Shown: positions 24,559-33,118 of the stretch, one piece after another
Position numbering within the stretch: the stretch's first letter is position 1
Layout of the letters: the number at the start of each line of letters is the position of its first letter
Origin: CBDDDW01 sp965226805
GTDB lineage: Bacteria; Chloroflexota; Dehalococcoidia; Lucifugimonadales; JAGWBF01
Length of the DNA stretch: 64,000 nt
NCBI GenBank assembly: GCA_965226805.1
Contig: CBDDDW010000029.1
Location: forward strand, 248,001 to 312,000
Direction of reading: 5' to 3'
Made by a program: the position numbers and the translations under genes
The notes under the pieces: generated by a model
What the model saw: only the letters and a program-made list of their open reading frames with translations
Databases searched by the model: none
Told to the model about the DNA's origin: nothing

Positions 24559-26181
24559 ATGGACGGCATCACCACCCAGGAAAAGACGCAGTCGCGCATT
24601 TATCGGAGGCGCTGGTGGACGCTGACAGTAGTTTCGGTCACTGTCCTGTTAGCAACCATCGACGAAACGATTCTCAGCGTGGCTATCCCGTCGCTGCAAC
24701 GAGACCTGGGAGCGTCGGCCTCAGCGCTGGTGTGGATAATGAACTCGTACATGCTGGTCTTTGGTGGCCTGCTGCTGACGATGGGCGGTGTCGGTGACCG
24801 GTTCGGACGGGCCCGGATGCTGCGTTATGGGCTCGCGGTGTTCGCCCTGTCTTCGCTGGGCGCGGCGCTGGCGCAATCTCCGGCGCAGCTGATCGGCGCC
24901 CGAACAATCATGGGCATTGGCGGAGCGATGATGATGCCGGCGACCCTCGCCATCATCGTGAATGTGTTCGAGGAAAAGGAGAAGCCGAAAGCGATCGCGA
25001 TATGGGCGATGATGGCAGGGATCGGCGTCGCGCTTGGACCGATGCTTGGAGGGGCGCTGCTCCAGAACTTTTATTGGGGGTCGGTGTTCCTCGTGAACGT
25101 GCCGATTGCCGGGATTGCCATTGCAGCAAGCCTATTCCTGGTGCCGGATAGCCGAGACCCCAAGAGCAGGCCACTCGACATTCCAGGCGCACTTCTATCG
25201 ATGGGAGCGGTTTCTGCTCTGATGCTCGCCATCATAGAAGGTCCCCAGTGGGGGGCCACGTCCCCGCGGCTCGCGATTACGATAGCCACGGCGGTCATCT
25301 TGGGCTTGGGCTTCGTCCTGCGAGAGAGGCAAGCCGCATACCCGTTGCTGGACTTTGCGCTGTTCCGGCTGCCGCGGTTTTCGACCGGAGCAGCCGCTGT
25401 AAGTCTGGCGTTCTTCTCTATAGTCGGCTTCATGTTCGGCTTCACGCAGTACCTCCAGTTCGTTCAGGGACACACTCCGCTGGCCGCGGGAATTCGATTC
25501 CTGCCCATAGCGGGGGGCTTCATGTTCGGCGCCATAGCCAGTGAGGAGTTGGTGCGCCGCTTCGGCACCACCAGAGTCGTCGCAGCTGGACTCGTTATCA
25601 TGACTGCTACGATGCCTCTCGTACTCCTCTGGGAGGTGAACACTTCCTACATGGTTGTCGGGCCTATTGTGGCCGTGATCGCGCTGGGCGTAGGTCTGGT
25701 TTTCGCTCCGGCAGCCGAAGCGGTCATGGGCGCGGTTGGGGCAGCGAGGGCGGGAGTTGGGTCAGCCATGAACGACGTGACCCAGATGCTTGCGGGCGCG
25801 TTCAGTATCGCCGTGGTCGGGTCCGTGATGTTTGCGATTTACGCCGCCAGGCTAGGGGACGCTGTGGCATCGCTGCCCGCCGAGCAGGCAGAGGTAGTAC
25901 GAGATTCGATCGGGGCGGCAGTTCAGCTAGCGGCGTCGCTGCCGCAAGAGGAAGCGCTCGCCTTATCCACCGCTGCGAAGTCGGCATTCACGGATGCACT
26001 GGGGCTGGCGGTGCTGATTGGCGCCGGGTTCTCGCTCGTCGGGGCGCTGGTTGTCGCCAGGTTCATGCCGGCGCGCGTCACCAATGTGAGTGAGGATGAC
26101 GTTAGCACTGTGCCAGAGCTAGAGCTGGAAGGACCGCCTGCTCCCACTTACGAGCCTGCCGGCGCGGGAGATGACGATTAA
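24559..26181 (+). CDS. MFS drug exporter of the DHA2 (EmrB/QacA) type
   Basis: 540 residues from the ATG at 24559; AAAGGAGG stands five bases upstream, so the longer frame from 24496 is not used. Fourteen hydrophobic segments. DHA2 markers: LDETI-like TIDETILSVAIPSL in segment 1, SYMLVFGGLLLTMGGVGDRFGRARML (motif A), and the motif-C region MMAGIGVALGPMLGGAL. Inner membrane proton antiporter for amphipathic drugs. It lies downstream of the TetR gene with two operators between them. The last residues are acidic. A duplicated scrap of its 3' end is found at 29314-29352. Confidence 0.92.
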   Translation: MDGITTQEKTQSRIYRRRWWTLTVVSVTVLLATIDETILSVAIPSLQRDLGASASALVWIMNSYMLVFGGLLLTMGGVGDRFGRARMLRYGLAVFALSSLGAALAQSPAQLIGARTIMGIGGAMMMPATLAIIVNVFEEKEKPKAIAIWAMMAGIGVALGPMLGGALLQNFYWGSVFLVNVPIAGIAIAASLFLVPDSRDPKSRPLDIPGALLSMGAVSALMLAIIEGPQWGATSPRLAITIATAVILGLGFVLRERQAAYPLLDFALFRLPRFSTGAAAVSLAFFSIVGFMFGFTQYLQFVQGHTPLAAGIRFLPIAGGFMFGAIASEELVRRFGTTRVVAAGLVIMTATMPLVLLWEVNTSYMVVGPIVAVIALGVGLVFAPAAEAVMGAVGAARAGVGSAMNDVTQMLAGAFSIAVVGSVMFAIYAARLGDAVASLPAEQAEVVRDSIGAAVQLAASLPQEEALALSTAAKSAFTDALGLAVLIGAGFSLVGALVVARFMPARVTNVSEDDVSTVPELELEGPPAPTYEPAGAGDDD

Positions 26182-26229
26182 TACCTCAATCCATAGATTG
26201 ACGGTTACGGATAAAAGAGAGGTAAGGGC

Positions 26230-29190
26230 ATGTCAGTTATAGATATAGGTGTCACCTTAGGCGGTATCGTCGCCATATTGTTCCTGGCCTGGTTCTTCTT
26301 CGGGCCCAAGAAGGCCCGGCAGGCCGAGGTCAAGGGGAACGTTCAAGAAATACGGATTACGGTCAAAGGAGGCTACTCGCCCGATGTGATCCGAGTCAAG
26401 GATGGCGTGCCTCTGCGGTTAGTATTCGACCGCCAGGAGGCCAGCGACTGCAGCGACCGGGTGGTGTTCCCCGACTTCCAGGCCAGTAAGTCCTTGGCCC
26501 CGTTCGCCACGACCACACTGGAGTTCACGCCTAACCAGTCGGGCTCCTTCGGTTTCGCCTGTGGCATGAACATGCTCCACGGGACCCTCATTGTGGAGCA
26601 AGATGGTGTTGGCTCGGAGGGCACGGACGAGCCTTCTGAGGACCATGGGGGCCATGGGGCCCACGTGACCTTTGCTGAGGCCGTAGGCGTGGGCCCCAGG
26701 CTGGAGGTCGGCGATATTTCACAGGCCGAATTCGCCATAATCGGCGGGGGCGTCACCTGCCCCACTTGCGTGTTCAATATCGAGTCATTCCTTAACGAGC
26801 TGCCGGGGGTAGATGAGGTCCACGTCAACTTCGCCGCCGAGCGGGTAACTGTCCAATACGACCCGGCCCAGGTGACCACCGAGCAGATGCGGCAGGTCAT
26901 CCAGGACGCCGGCTACCAAGTCCAGCCCCGGGAGGAGCCGGGCAGCCAGCAGACCGAGGAGCAGGAGGCTGCTGTTCGTAAGGCGGAGCGCCGGAGCCTG
27001 ACTTTGCGGGTAGTCGTAGGGGCCATATTGACGCTCCCAGTCCTCTATGCCGGAATGGTGGGGGGATTTATCAGCCAAGACCTGGTGCCGGGTCTGCTGG
27101 ACAACCACTGGTTTCAGCTAGGGTTGATCACCCCCGTGATGGTTTACGCCGGCTGGCCCATCCACCGCGCCGGCTGGCTCATTCTGGCGAAGCGGTCGGC
27201 GGACATGAACAGCCTGATCACCATAGGCACGCTGGCCGCATTCCTCTACAGCCTGATAGTCACAGTATCACCGGGACTATTTCCTGATGACCTGCAGGAG
27301 GTCTACTACGAGTCCGTGGGCGTCATCATCACCTTGATCATGTTGGGAAGGCTGCTGGAAGCCATCGCCAAGGGAGGCACCACCGAGGCCATCCGCAAGC
27401 TCATCGGGCTTCAGGCAAAGACGGCCCGGGTGATGAGCGATGGCCAGGAGATGGATGTTCCGATAGAAGCGGTGCAGATCGCGGACATCGTGGTAGTCCG
27501 ACCCGGAGAGAAGGTGCCGGTGGACGGAGAGATCATCGAGGGGCGCTCCACCCTGGACGAGTCGATGGTCACCGGAGAGAGCATTCCCGTAACCAAAGGG
27601 ACTGGAGATACGGTCATCGGCGCTACCATCAACCAAACGGGCGCCTTTCACTTTCGCGCCACCAAGGTGGGCAAGGATACTATGCTTGCCCAGATCATCC
27701 AGCTGGTGGAGCGGGCCCAGGGTTCCAAGGCGCCTATCCAGCGGGTAGCCGACCTGATAGCCAGCTACTTCGTGCCCGCGGTGATGTTCATCACTGTTGC
27801 CACATTCATCGTCTGGTTCCAATTTGGCCCGGACCCCGCCTTCACCTTCGCGTTGGTCAGCGGCGTGTCCGTGCTAATCATCGCCTGCCCCTGCGCCCTG
27901 GGTCTGGCAACCCCCCTCTCCATCATGGTGGGCACCGGCAAGGGCGCCCAGAATGGCATCCTGATACGTTCCGCGGAGGCGCTGGAGACGGCTCACAAGC
28001 TCCACACCCTGGTGTTGGACAAGACCGGCACCATCACCCGGGGCAAGCCAACCTTGACTGATGTCATAGCCATGGGGGATATGAAAGAGGCCGATCTGAT
28101 AAGACTAGTAGCATCGGCTGAGCGCTCGTCGGAGCATCCGCTGGGGCAGGCCATCGTAGAGGGCGCCGCCGAGCGGGGGATTCAGCTCGTAGATCCCGGA
28201 GACTTCCAGTCAGTGACGGGAAAGGGCATCCAGGTGGGCGTGGACGGCCGGCAGGTGCTGGTAGGGAACCGGCGCCTACTTGCTGATGCCGGCATCGACA
28301 CCGGGCAGATGGAGCAGCGAGCAGAGGAGTTGGCAGCGCAGGGGAAGACGCCGATGTTCGTCGCTGTAGACGGAAAGCCGGGAGGCATCGTGGCCGTCGC
28401 CGACACGGTGAAGGAGGACTCAGCCGCAGCGGTCGCTACCCTCCAGGGACTGGGTCTGGAAGTGGTGATGATCACTGGGGACAACCCGCGAACGGCCGAG
28501 GCCATCGCCCGACAGGTCGGCATAGGGCGAGTGCTCGCCGAGGTCCTGCCAGAGGGCAAGTCCCTGGAAGTGAAGAGGCTCCAGGGCGAGGGCAAGCGCG
28601 TGGGCATGGTGGGTGACGGAATCAACGATGCCCCGGCCCTGGCCCAGGCCGACGTGGGTATCGCCATTGGCACCGGCACCGACGTGGCTATCGAGTCCTC
28701 GGACATCACGCTTATCTCTGGGGAGCTTCAGGGCGTAGTGACCGCCGTAACTTTGAGCCGGTCCACCATGCGGAACATAAAAGAGAACCTGGTCTTCGCC
28801 TTTGGCTACAACATAATAGGTATCCCCATCGCGGCAGGCCTGCTATACCCATTCCTCGGGATCACGCTCAGCCCCATGATCGCCGCGGCGGCCATGGCCC
28901 TGAGTTCCCTGTCAGTGACCGGCAACGCCAACCGCCTGCGCACTTACAAGCGCTCTGCACTGGCTGCGGTGAGTATATCTAGGCAGCAGACAGAGACAAT
29001 CGTTGAGGCTCCAAAATACGAACCAAAAAGGGAGGAAGATATGGCTACAGTCAAAGATGTTGTATGTGGGATGGACATTGACCCTAACACTGCGGCCGCT
29101 CAGATGGAGTATCAGGGGAAGACCTACCACTTTTGCTCCAACGCCTGTCACGACAAGTTAATGGCCGAGCCCCAGGAGTATGCTTCTTAG
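26230..29190 (+). CDS. Copper-translocating P1B-type ATPase with N-terminal cupredoxin and C-terminal YHS domain
   Basis: 986 residues. Order: membrane helix (5-25); cupredoxin-like domain 35-125 ending FACGMNMLHG; His-rich linker; HMA domain 160-235 with CPTC; eight membrane segments from about 260; A-domain TGES; CPC at about 553; phosphorylation motif DKTGT near 598; GDGINDAP near 795; then ALSSLSVTGNANRLR. CPC with YN and SS in the last helices marks P1B-1, Cu(I) export. At 938-986 there is a YHS domain (VVCGMDIDPNTA, FCSNACHDKL), usually found at the N-terminus or as a separate protein. It starts 48 bases after the exporter, probably in the same TetR-controlled operon. Confidence 0.93.
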   Translation: MSVIDIGVTLGGIVAILFLAWFFFGPKKARQAEVKGNVQEIRITVKGGYSPDVIRVKDGVPLRLVFDRQEASDCSDRVVFPDFQASKSLAPFATTTLEFTPNQSGSFGFACGMNMLHGTLIVEQDGVGSEGTDEPSEDHGGHGAHVTFAEAVGVGPRLEVGDISQAEFAIIGGGVTCPTCVFNIESFLNELPGVDEVHVNFAAERVTVQYDPAQVTTEQMRQVIQDAGYQVQPREEPGSQQTEEQEAAVRKAERRSLTLRVVVGAILTLPVLYAGMVGGFISQDLVPGLLDNHWFQLGLITPVMVYAGWPIHRAGWLILAKRSADMNSLITIGTLAAFLYSLIVTVSPGLFPDDLQEVYYESVGVIITLIMLGRLLEAIAKGGTTEAIRKLIGLQAKTARVMSDGQEMDVPIEAVQIADIVVVRPGEKVPVDGEIIEGRSTLDESMVTGESIPVTKGTGDTVIGATINQTGAFHFRATKVGKDTMLAQIIQLVERAQGSKAPIQRVADLIASYFVPAVMFITVATFIVWFQFGPDPAFTFALVSGVSVLIIACPCALGLATPLSIMVGTGKGAQNGILIRSAEALETAHKLHTLVLDKTGTITRGKPTLTDVIAMGDMKEADLIRLVASAERSSEHPLGQAIVEGAAERGIQLVDPGDFQSVTGKGIQVGVDGRQVLVGNRRLLADAGIDTGQMEQRAEELAAQGKTPMFVAVDGKPGGIVAVADTVKEDSAAAVATLQGLGLEVVMITGDNPRTAEAIARQVGIGRVLAEVLPEGKSLEVKRLQGEGKRVGMVGDGINDAPALAQADVGIAIGTGTDVAIESSDITLISGELQGVVTAVTLSRSTMRNIKENLVFAFGYNIIGIPIAAGLLYPFLGITLSPMIAAAAMALSSLSVTGNANRLRTYKRSALAAVSISRQQTETIVEAPKYEPKREEDMATVKDVVCGMDIDPNTAAAQMEYQGKTYHFCSNACHDKLMAEPQEYAS
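29041..29190 (+). CDS. Internal in-frame start: possible stand-alone YHS metal-binding protein
   Basis: Inside the ATPase frame, ATG at 29041 is preceded by AGGGAGGAAGAT, a strong ribosome site. Starting here yields a 49-residue YHS domain (C..M.. and C...C.. ligands) by itself. The ATPase and the small protein may both be made, or two genes have fused by loss of a stop codon. Confidence 0.4.
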   Translation: MATVKDVVCGMDIDPNTAAAQMEYQGKTYHFCSNACHDKLMAEPQEYAS

Positions 29191-29501
29191 ATATCCTCAC
29201 TGCTGGTCCCCGCCACCATGAGGCTCATGGGAGGGTACAACTGGTGGTCGCCTCGTCCCTCGAAGTGGCTCTAGGACCACGTCGGTCCTAAGCAGCGGGA
29301 AGGACTGCCTGCTACCACTCACGAGCCTGCCGGCGCAGGAGATGCCGATTGACTAAAGTACAGAAGCTAAGACGGTATCTATGTATCTACTAACTTCAAT
29401 GAACAGTCGTAGGTTGAACCTCCAATTCCCATGACTGCATCGAAATATGTGATGGGCGAAAATTGAAGCGCCCGTCGGATCAAGGGACAAAGGAGGTCCA
29501 G
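29191..29501. other. Intergenic stretch with a copy of the exporter's 3' end
   Basis: 29314-29352 repeats, with few changes, the last codons of the MFS exporter at about 26144-26181 (ACGAGCCTGCCGGCG ... GGAGATG). A small hairpin, TAGGACC/GGTCCTA, lies at 29272-29290. No gene seen. The scrap suggests a past duplication or rearrangement of this resistance block. Confidence 0.6.
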
Positions 29502-29912
29502 ATGGGATTTATGGGAATGTTCGGAGGCAAGGAGACTACGGGTGGAGAGACCGGAGATTGGGGTAGCGACCAGGTGGGGATGATGAAGGGTCGCATAAAC
29601 CAGCTTCTCTCGTTGACCGAGGAGAAGCGGCAGGAGTCGATCCGGGACATGATCGGGGCGTTCAACAGCCCGCAGGTCAAGCCCAAGGCCCGCGAAAGTC
29701 TTGTCGCCACCCGAGTGGAGATCCTCGGTGAGCTGCCTGAGGAAAAGCGTCGCACCATCATCTCGTCGCGCACCACGGCCCTGAAGGTCGCGCCCGAGTT
29801 GGATCAAGCCGATCGGCAGGTCCAGGAGCGGGTTATGCATCAGGTGTCTCAAAGGGCACGGGAAGCGTTCCTGACGACCTGGCAACAAGTTACGAAGAGC
29901 ATGGCCAGCTAG
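29502..29912 (+). CDS. Hypothetical helical protein
   Basis: 136 residues from ATG 29502, with AAAGGAGG five to six bases upstream; the longer frame at 29463 lacks this. After a Gly/Met-rich start (GFMGMFGGKETTGGETG) the rest is charged and helical, with paired repeats of LTEEKRQESIRDMIG and LPEEKRRTIISSRTTAL, both showing an (L)xEEKRx(T/S)I pattern. It may be two copies of a helical hairpin. No family recognised and no membrane segment. It follows the resistance block but is probably transcribed separately. Confidence 0.65.
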   Translation: MGFMGMFGGKETTGGETGDWGSDQVGMMKGRINQLLSLTEEKRQESIRDMIGAFNSPQVKPKARESLVATRVEILGELPEEKRRTIISSRTTALKVAPELDQADRQVQERVMHQVSQRAREAFLTTWQQVTKSMAS

Positions 29913-30037
29913 GAATCAGCTTCCGTCCCGCTTCTCGATAGGGCAAGGCCGAACCCCTGGGCCCATTCCAGCCGGCGTGGTTCGGCCTTACGTCCAAGGA
30001 CCTCAATAGAGAGGACTCTCGCGTAGCGAGTTCAGCC

Positions 30038-30067
30038 TTTACAGCTAGCTGAGCCCCCTGATATACT
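30038..30067 (+). promoter_or_regulatory. Putative promoter of the thiolase/DUF35 unit
   Basis: TTTACA (30038-30043), 18-base spacer, TATACT (30062-30067), 51 bases before the GTG start. Confidence 0.45.
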
Positions 30068-30118
30068 GCCTGGACGCCGTATACAAAAGTTGTTCAGGCG
30101 CAGAGAGGGGAGGATAGC

Positions 30119-31285
30119 GTGAGTCTGAGGGGAAAGGCTGCAATCGTTGGCATAGGCGAGATCGCTACGGAACGCCAATACCCCGGCAGGACCGCGTATT
30201 CCTTATGCACCGATGCCGCTAGACTGGCTATCGCGGACGCAGGACTGAGCAAGAAAGATATTGACGGGCTGATCACCTCGGGAGAGGATGTGCTCCCCCT
30301 GGACCTAGCGGAGTACATGGGCATTCAACCTTCCTTCACGGAAGGCACGACCCTCATGGGAGCCAGTGGAGCACACTCCGTAGCCCTGGCGGCAATGGCC
30401 ATCGATGCCGGACTGGCCAGTTACGTCCTCTGTGCTTTTGGCGCCACCCGGGACCCCGCCGTGGGAGGGGGCCGCCGTGGCGAGCCCGAGGCCGGCAAGC
30501 GGGCTGAGTTCGAGAACCCGTATGGACCTGTTGTCGCCGCCAACGGTGGCTACGCCCTGATGAAGCGGCGGCATATGCACGAGTTCGGCACCACGGACGC
30601 CCAGTTCGCCAAGATAGCCGTTGACCAGCGATTCAATGCGTTGAACAACGAGTATGCCGTGTTCAAAGGCAAGCCTACAACTCTTCAGGATGTATTGGAC
30701 TCGCCCATGGTCAGCGATCCCTTGCACACGTTGGAGTGCGTTATGGCATGCGCCGGGGCCTTTGCATGCGTGGTCACTTCGGCAGAACGTGCCCGGTCCA
30801 TGGGCCAGCGTCCCGCTTATATCCTGGGTGTCGGAGTCGGCGCCACCCACGACCTCATGTGGCAGAGCCCCGACATCACGACCACCCCTGCCGCCAAATC
30901 GGCACCGAGAGCCTTGGAGATGGCCGGATATGGCCCCAAGGATGTGCAATTCGCTGAATTTTATGATTGATACACGGTCCTCGTGGCCGTGAGCCTCGAA
31001 GACGCGGGTTTCTGCAAGAAGGGCGAGATCGGCGCCTTCTACGAGTCCACCGATACCACCTACAAGGGCAGTTTCCCGGTCAATACGGACGGAGGACAGC
31101 TTTCCGGTGGCCAGATCGCGGGCATGGGAGGCGGCTTCCGGCATGTTGTAGAGGCCACGCGCCAACTGATGGGCCGGGCGGGGGAGAGGCAGGTGGCCGA
31201 GAGCGACCTGTGCGCCGTCAACGGTTGAGGGGGTGACGCGAGCGTGATGTGCACGCTCATACTAGGCACCGAAGATGCCAAGTAG
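30119..31285 (+). pseudogene. Thiolase-like lipid-transfer enzyme with two in-frame TGA codons
   Basis: GTG start at 30119 with GGGGAGG upstream. One frame runs 388 codons to TAG at 31283, a normal length for the family, but contains TGA at 30968-30970 and 31226-31228. Between and after them the protein remains thiolase-like (YTVLVAVSLEDAGFCKKGE, VNTDGGQLSGGQ, GGDASVMCTLILG). The first TGA lies after EFYD, where relatives have cysteine (DCFT type). The nucleophile region reads MGASGAHSV, without the active cysteine, as in many DUF35-partnered thiolase-fold proteins. With the DUF35 protein it would act on CoA thioesters. Either a decaying gene or TGA is read through. Confidence 0.75.
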
Positions 31286-31297
31286 GGAGGCGCGCCC

Positions 31298-31711
31298 ACG
31301 GCTGAATACGGAAAACCCGTTCCCGTCCCGCTGAACGCCGCGTTCACCCGACCCTTCTGGGAGGCGGCCAAGCGCCACGAGCTGGTCATGCCCCGCTGCA
31401 AGAGCTGCCGGCACATGTTCTTCTACCCCAGAGAGCAATGCCCTCAGTGCTTCTCAGCGGAGTTGGAGTGGGTCAAGGTCAGCGGCCGGGGTAGGCTGTA
31501 TACCTATACCGTGGTCAGGCGGCCCGCCAATCCCGCCTTTAATGACGACGTGCCCTACGTCTTCGCCGTGGTCGAGCTTGAGGAAGGGCCTCGGATGGTC
31601 TCGAATGTTGTGGAATGTGCCATAGGAGACGTGAAGATCGACATGCCCCTGGCGGCTGTTTTCGACGACGTAACCCCCGAGTGGACTCTGGTCAAGTTCA
31701 GGCCTGCATGA
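31298..31711 (+). CDS. DUF35/OB-fold Zn-ribbon partner of the thiolase, with ACG at the expected start
   Basis: Zinc ribbon CKSCRHMFFYPREQCPQC followed by an OB-fold (GRLYTYTVVRRP, PYVFAVVELEEGPRMVSNV), the DUF35 architecture that holds acyl-CoA for its thiolase-like partner. The conserved N-terminal helix (PLNAAFTRPFWEAAKRHELVMPRC) begins before the first ATG at 31388, and the codon where the start is expected, in front of AEYGKP, is ACG at 31298, with GGGAGG seven bases upstream. A translated protein would need ACG initiation or a truncated start at 31388. It follows the thiolase by 12 bases in the same frame. Confidence 0.75.
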   Translation, partial: TAEYGKPVPVPLNAAFTRPFWEAAKRHELVMPRCKSCRHMFFYPREQCPQCFSAELEWVKVSGRGRLYTYTVVRRPANPAFNDDVPYVFAVVELEEGPRMVSNVVECAIGDVKIDMPLAAVFDDVTPEWTLVKFRPA

Positions 31712-31985
31712 ACGGCTGACTCTATGATGCCGGGCGCCCCCAGGTTGGCCCTCACCCCGTGCTGAGTTAGTAACAGGAGAAACCGCACCATGGCCCCATC
31801 ATCACCCATTGAGCCGAAGGCCTCCCCGGCTTCCATCAGCTGGGCCATACGTTTCTTGTGGTGTATGGCGTCGCCCAGGTAGTGCTGGAGTGTGGTCTTT
31901 GTGGTGCCAAGGGAAGGGAGGGCGGTCGCTATTGCGGCCGCCCTGTGTAACGAGAGCTTGTACGAACGGGGTGCAGCTCCGGCGC
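31712..31985. other. Intergenic stretch between convergent genes
   Basis: Short frames only, none with family features. No clear terminator hairpin. Confidence 0.35.
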
Positions 31986-32789
31986 CTAGGCCGTATGGAG
32001 GTTCTCGGGACGGATGGTCCTAATGGAGAAGGGTTCGTTTTTTCCTCGCAACGTGACCGCCCGCTGCTCGAGGTCCGGATACCGCGTAGCCACCTCCTGG
32101 TAGACGGGTTCGCTGATCACGATCTCCCCCGCCACGGCCTCGGCCTGTAATCGCGCCGCGACGTTGATGGTATCGCCCAGGGCTGTGAAGTCGTTGACAT
32201 TGCCGGAGCCAACCTTGCCGACATAGGCGGGTCCCGCATGTACACCGATCCCTACCGGCATCCAGGGCTCTCCGTCGGTGCCGTAACCCACCGCGCGGAT
32301 GACGGCCTCCGCGGCTAGAACGGACGCGCGACGATACGCCTGTCCGGTCGCCCCGGGGATGAAGAGAGCCATCACCTCATCGCCTATCAACTTATCGATT
32401 ATCGCGTCGTGGGCCGAGAGGCCATCGGTCGCGGCCCGGTAGAAGCGATTCAGCAACCTCGCGAACGCCCCAGGTCCCATGCTCTCTCCCAGGGCCGTTG
32501 AGCCACGGACATCGGCAAACAGTACCGCGATATCGACCTCTGCCCCGCCCGGGGGCAGGTTCGTCTCTCAGGTATTGCACAGCTTCGGACTCTTGCGGGA
32601 AGACCCGCGTCCGAAGGGCTTCAGCAATAGGCCGCCAACACCCCCCGTCGGCATGCGGCATACCGCGCACCGAGGCGAGCCCGGAAGCATCGCCAGCCGG
32701 GTGCTGTGGCCGTGGGTGAGCACGTGGCGCCACATGTCTACAATTTCCGGCTGGATGTCGTCTGGAGTCGTCACAAGGGTCCTCCACAT
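31986..32789 (-). pseudogene. Class III nucleotidyl cyclase with N-terminal zinc-finger region, interrupted by TGA
   Basis: A single frame from ATG 32789 to 31986 is broken only by TGA at 32568-32570. Upstream part: RCAVCRMPTGGVGGLLLKPFGRGSSRKSPKLCNT; downstream: GGAEVDIAVLFADVRGSTALGESM, IDKLIGDEVMALF, VNDFTALGDTINVAARLQ. This equals the common bacterial cyclase type with a CxxC...CxxC motif, and the TGA occupies the last cysteine of LCNTC. The cyclase core keeps FADVRGST and the second metal Asp (GDEVMAL), so a product made from 32480 might still be active. It would make cAMP or cGMP in the cytoplasm. Broken gene or recoding. Confidence 0.75.
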
Positions 32790-32823
32790 GCACTATCGCT
32801 GATGGCCGCCTCGTCTCGCCCAC

Positions 32824-33118
32824 TAGTATAGCCTTAGTAACCCCGCACTTCCAGAGCGTTCGTTTTGTGTCCGCAGACGGGGGAGTCCATCAGGTCTCGA
32901 CGCAAGGTCGGGAACCATGTACGCCGCTTGGCTAGCTCAACTGGGCCCAGGTCCGTGAAGAGTCCGCCCCGGGGGCAATCAGTCACTGTTGTGGTGGAGA
33001 TGGGGGACGAGGGTCAAACTACCCCTGAATGCACGTCTGGTGGTTATAGTGGCGATGAGCTCTTTAGGGATCAGGACTCCACTTTCAGCACCCGCCTTGT
33101 CCTATGCGGCTGGGTAAA
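32824..33118. other. Intergenic stretch, no gene seen
   Basis: Separates two minus-strand signalling genes. No family-like frame or clear repeat. Confidence 0.35.

Noticed and set aside
30968..31010. Selenocysteine insertion element after the first TGA of the thiolase
   Set aside because: A small stem (CACGG/CCGTG with inner CC/GG) begins two bases after the TGA, so its loop is only about 10 bases away, nearer than in known bacterial SECIS elements, and the loop (TCGT) lacks the usual G near its start.
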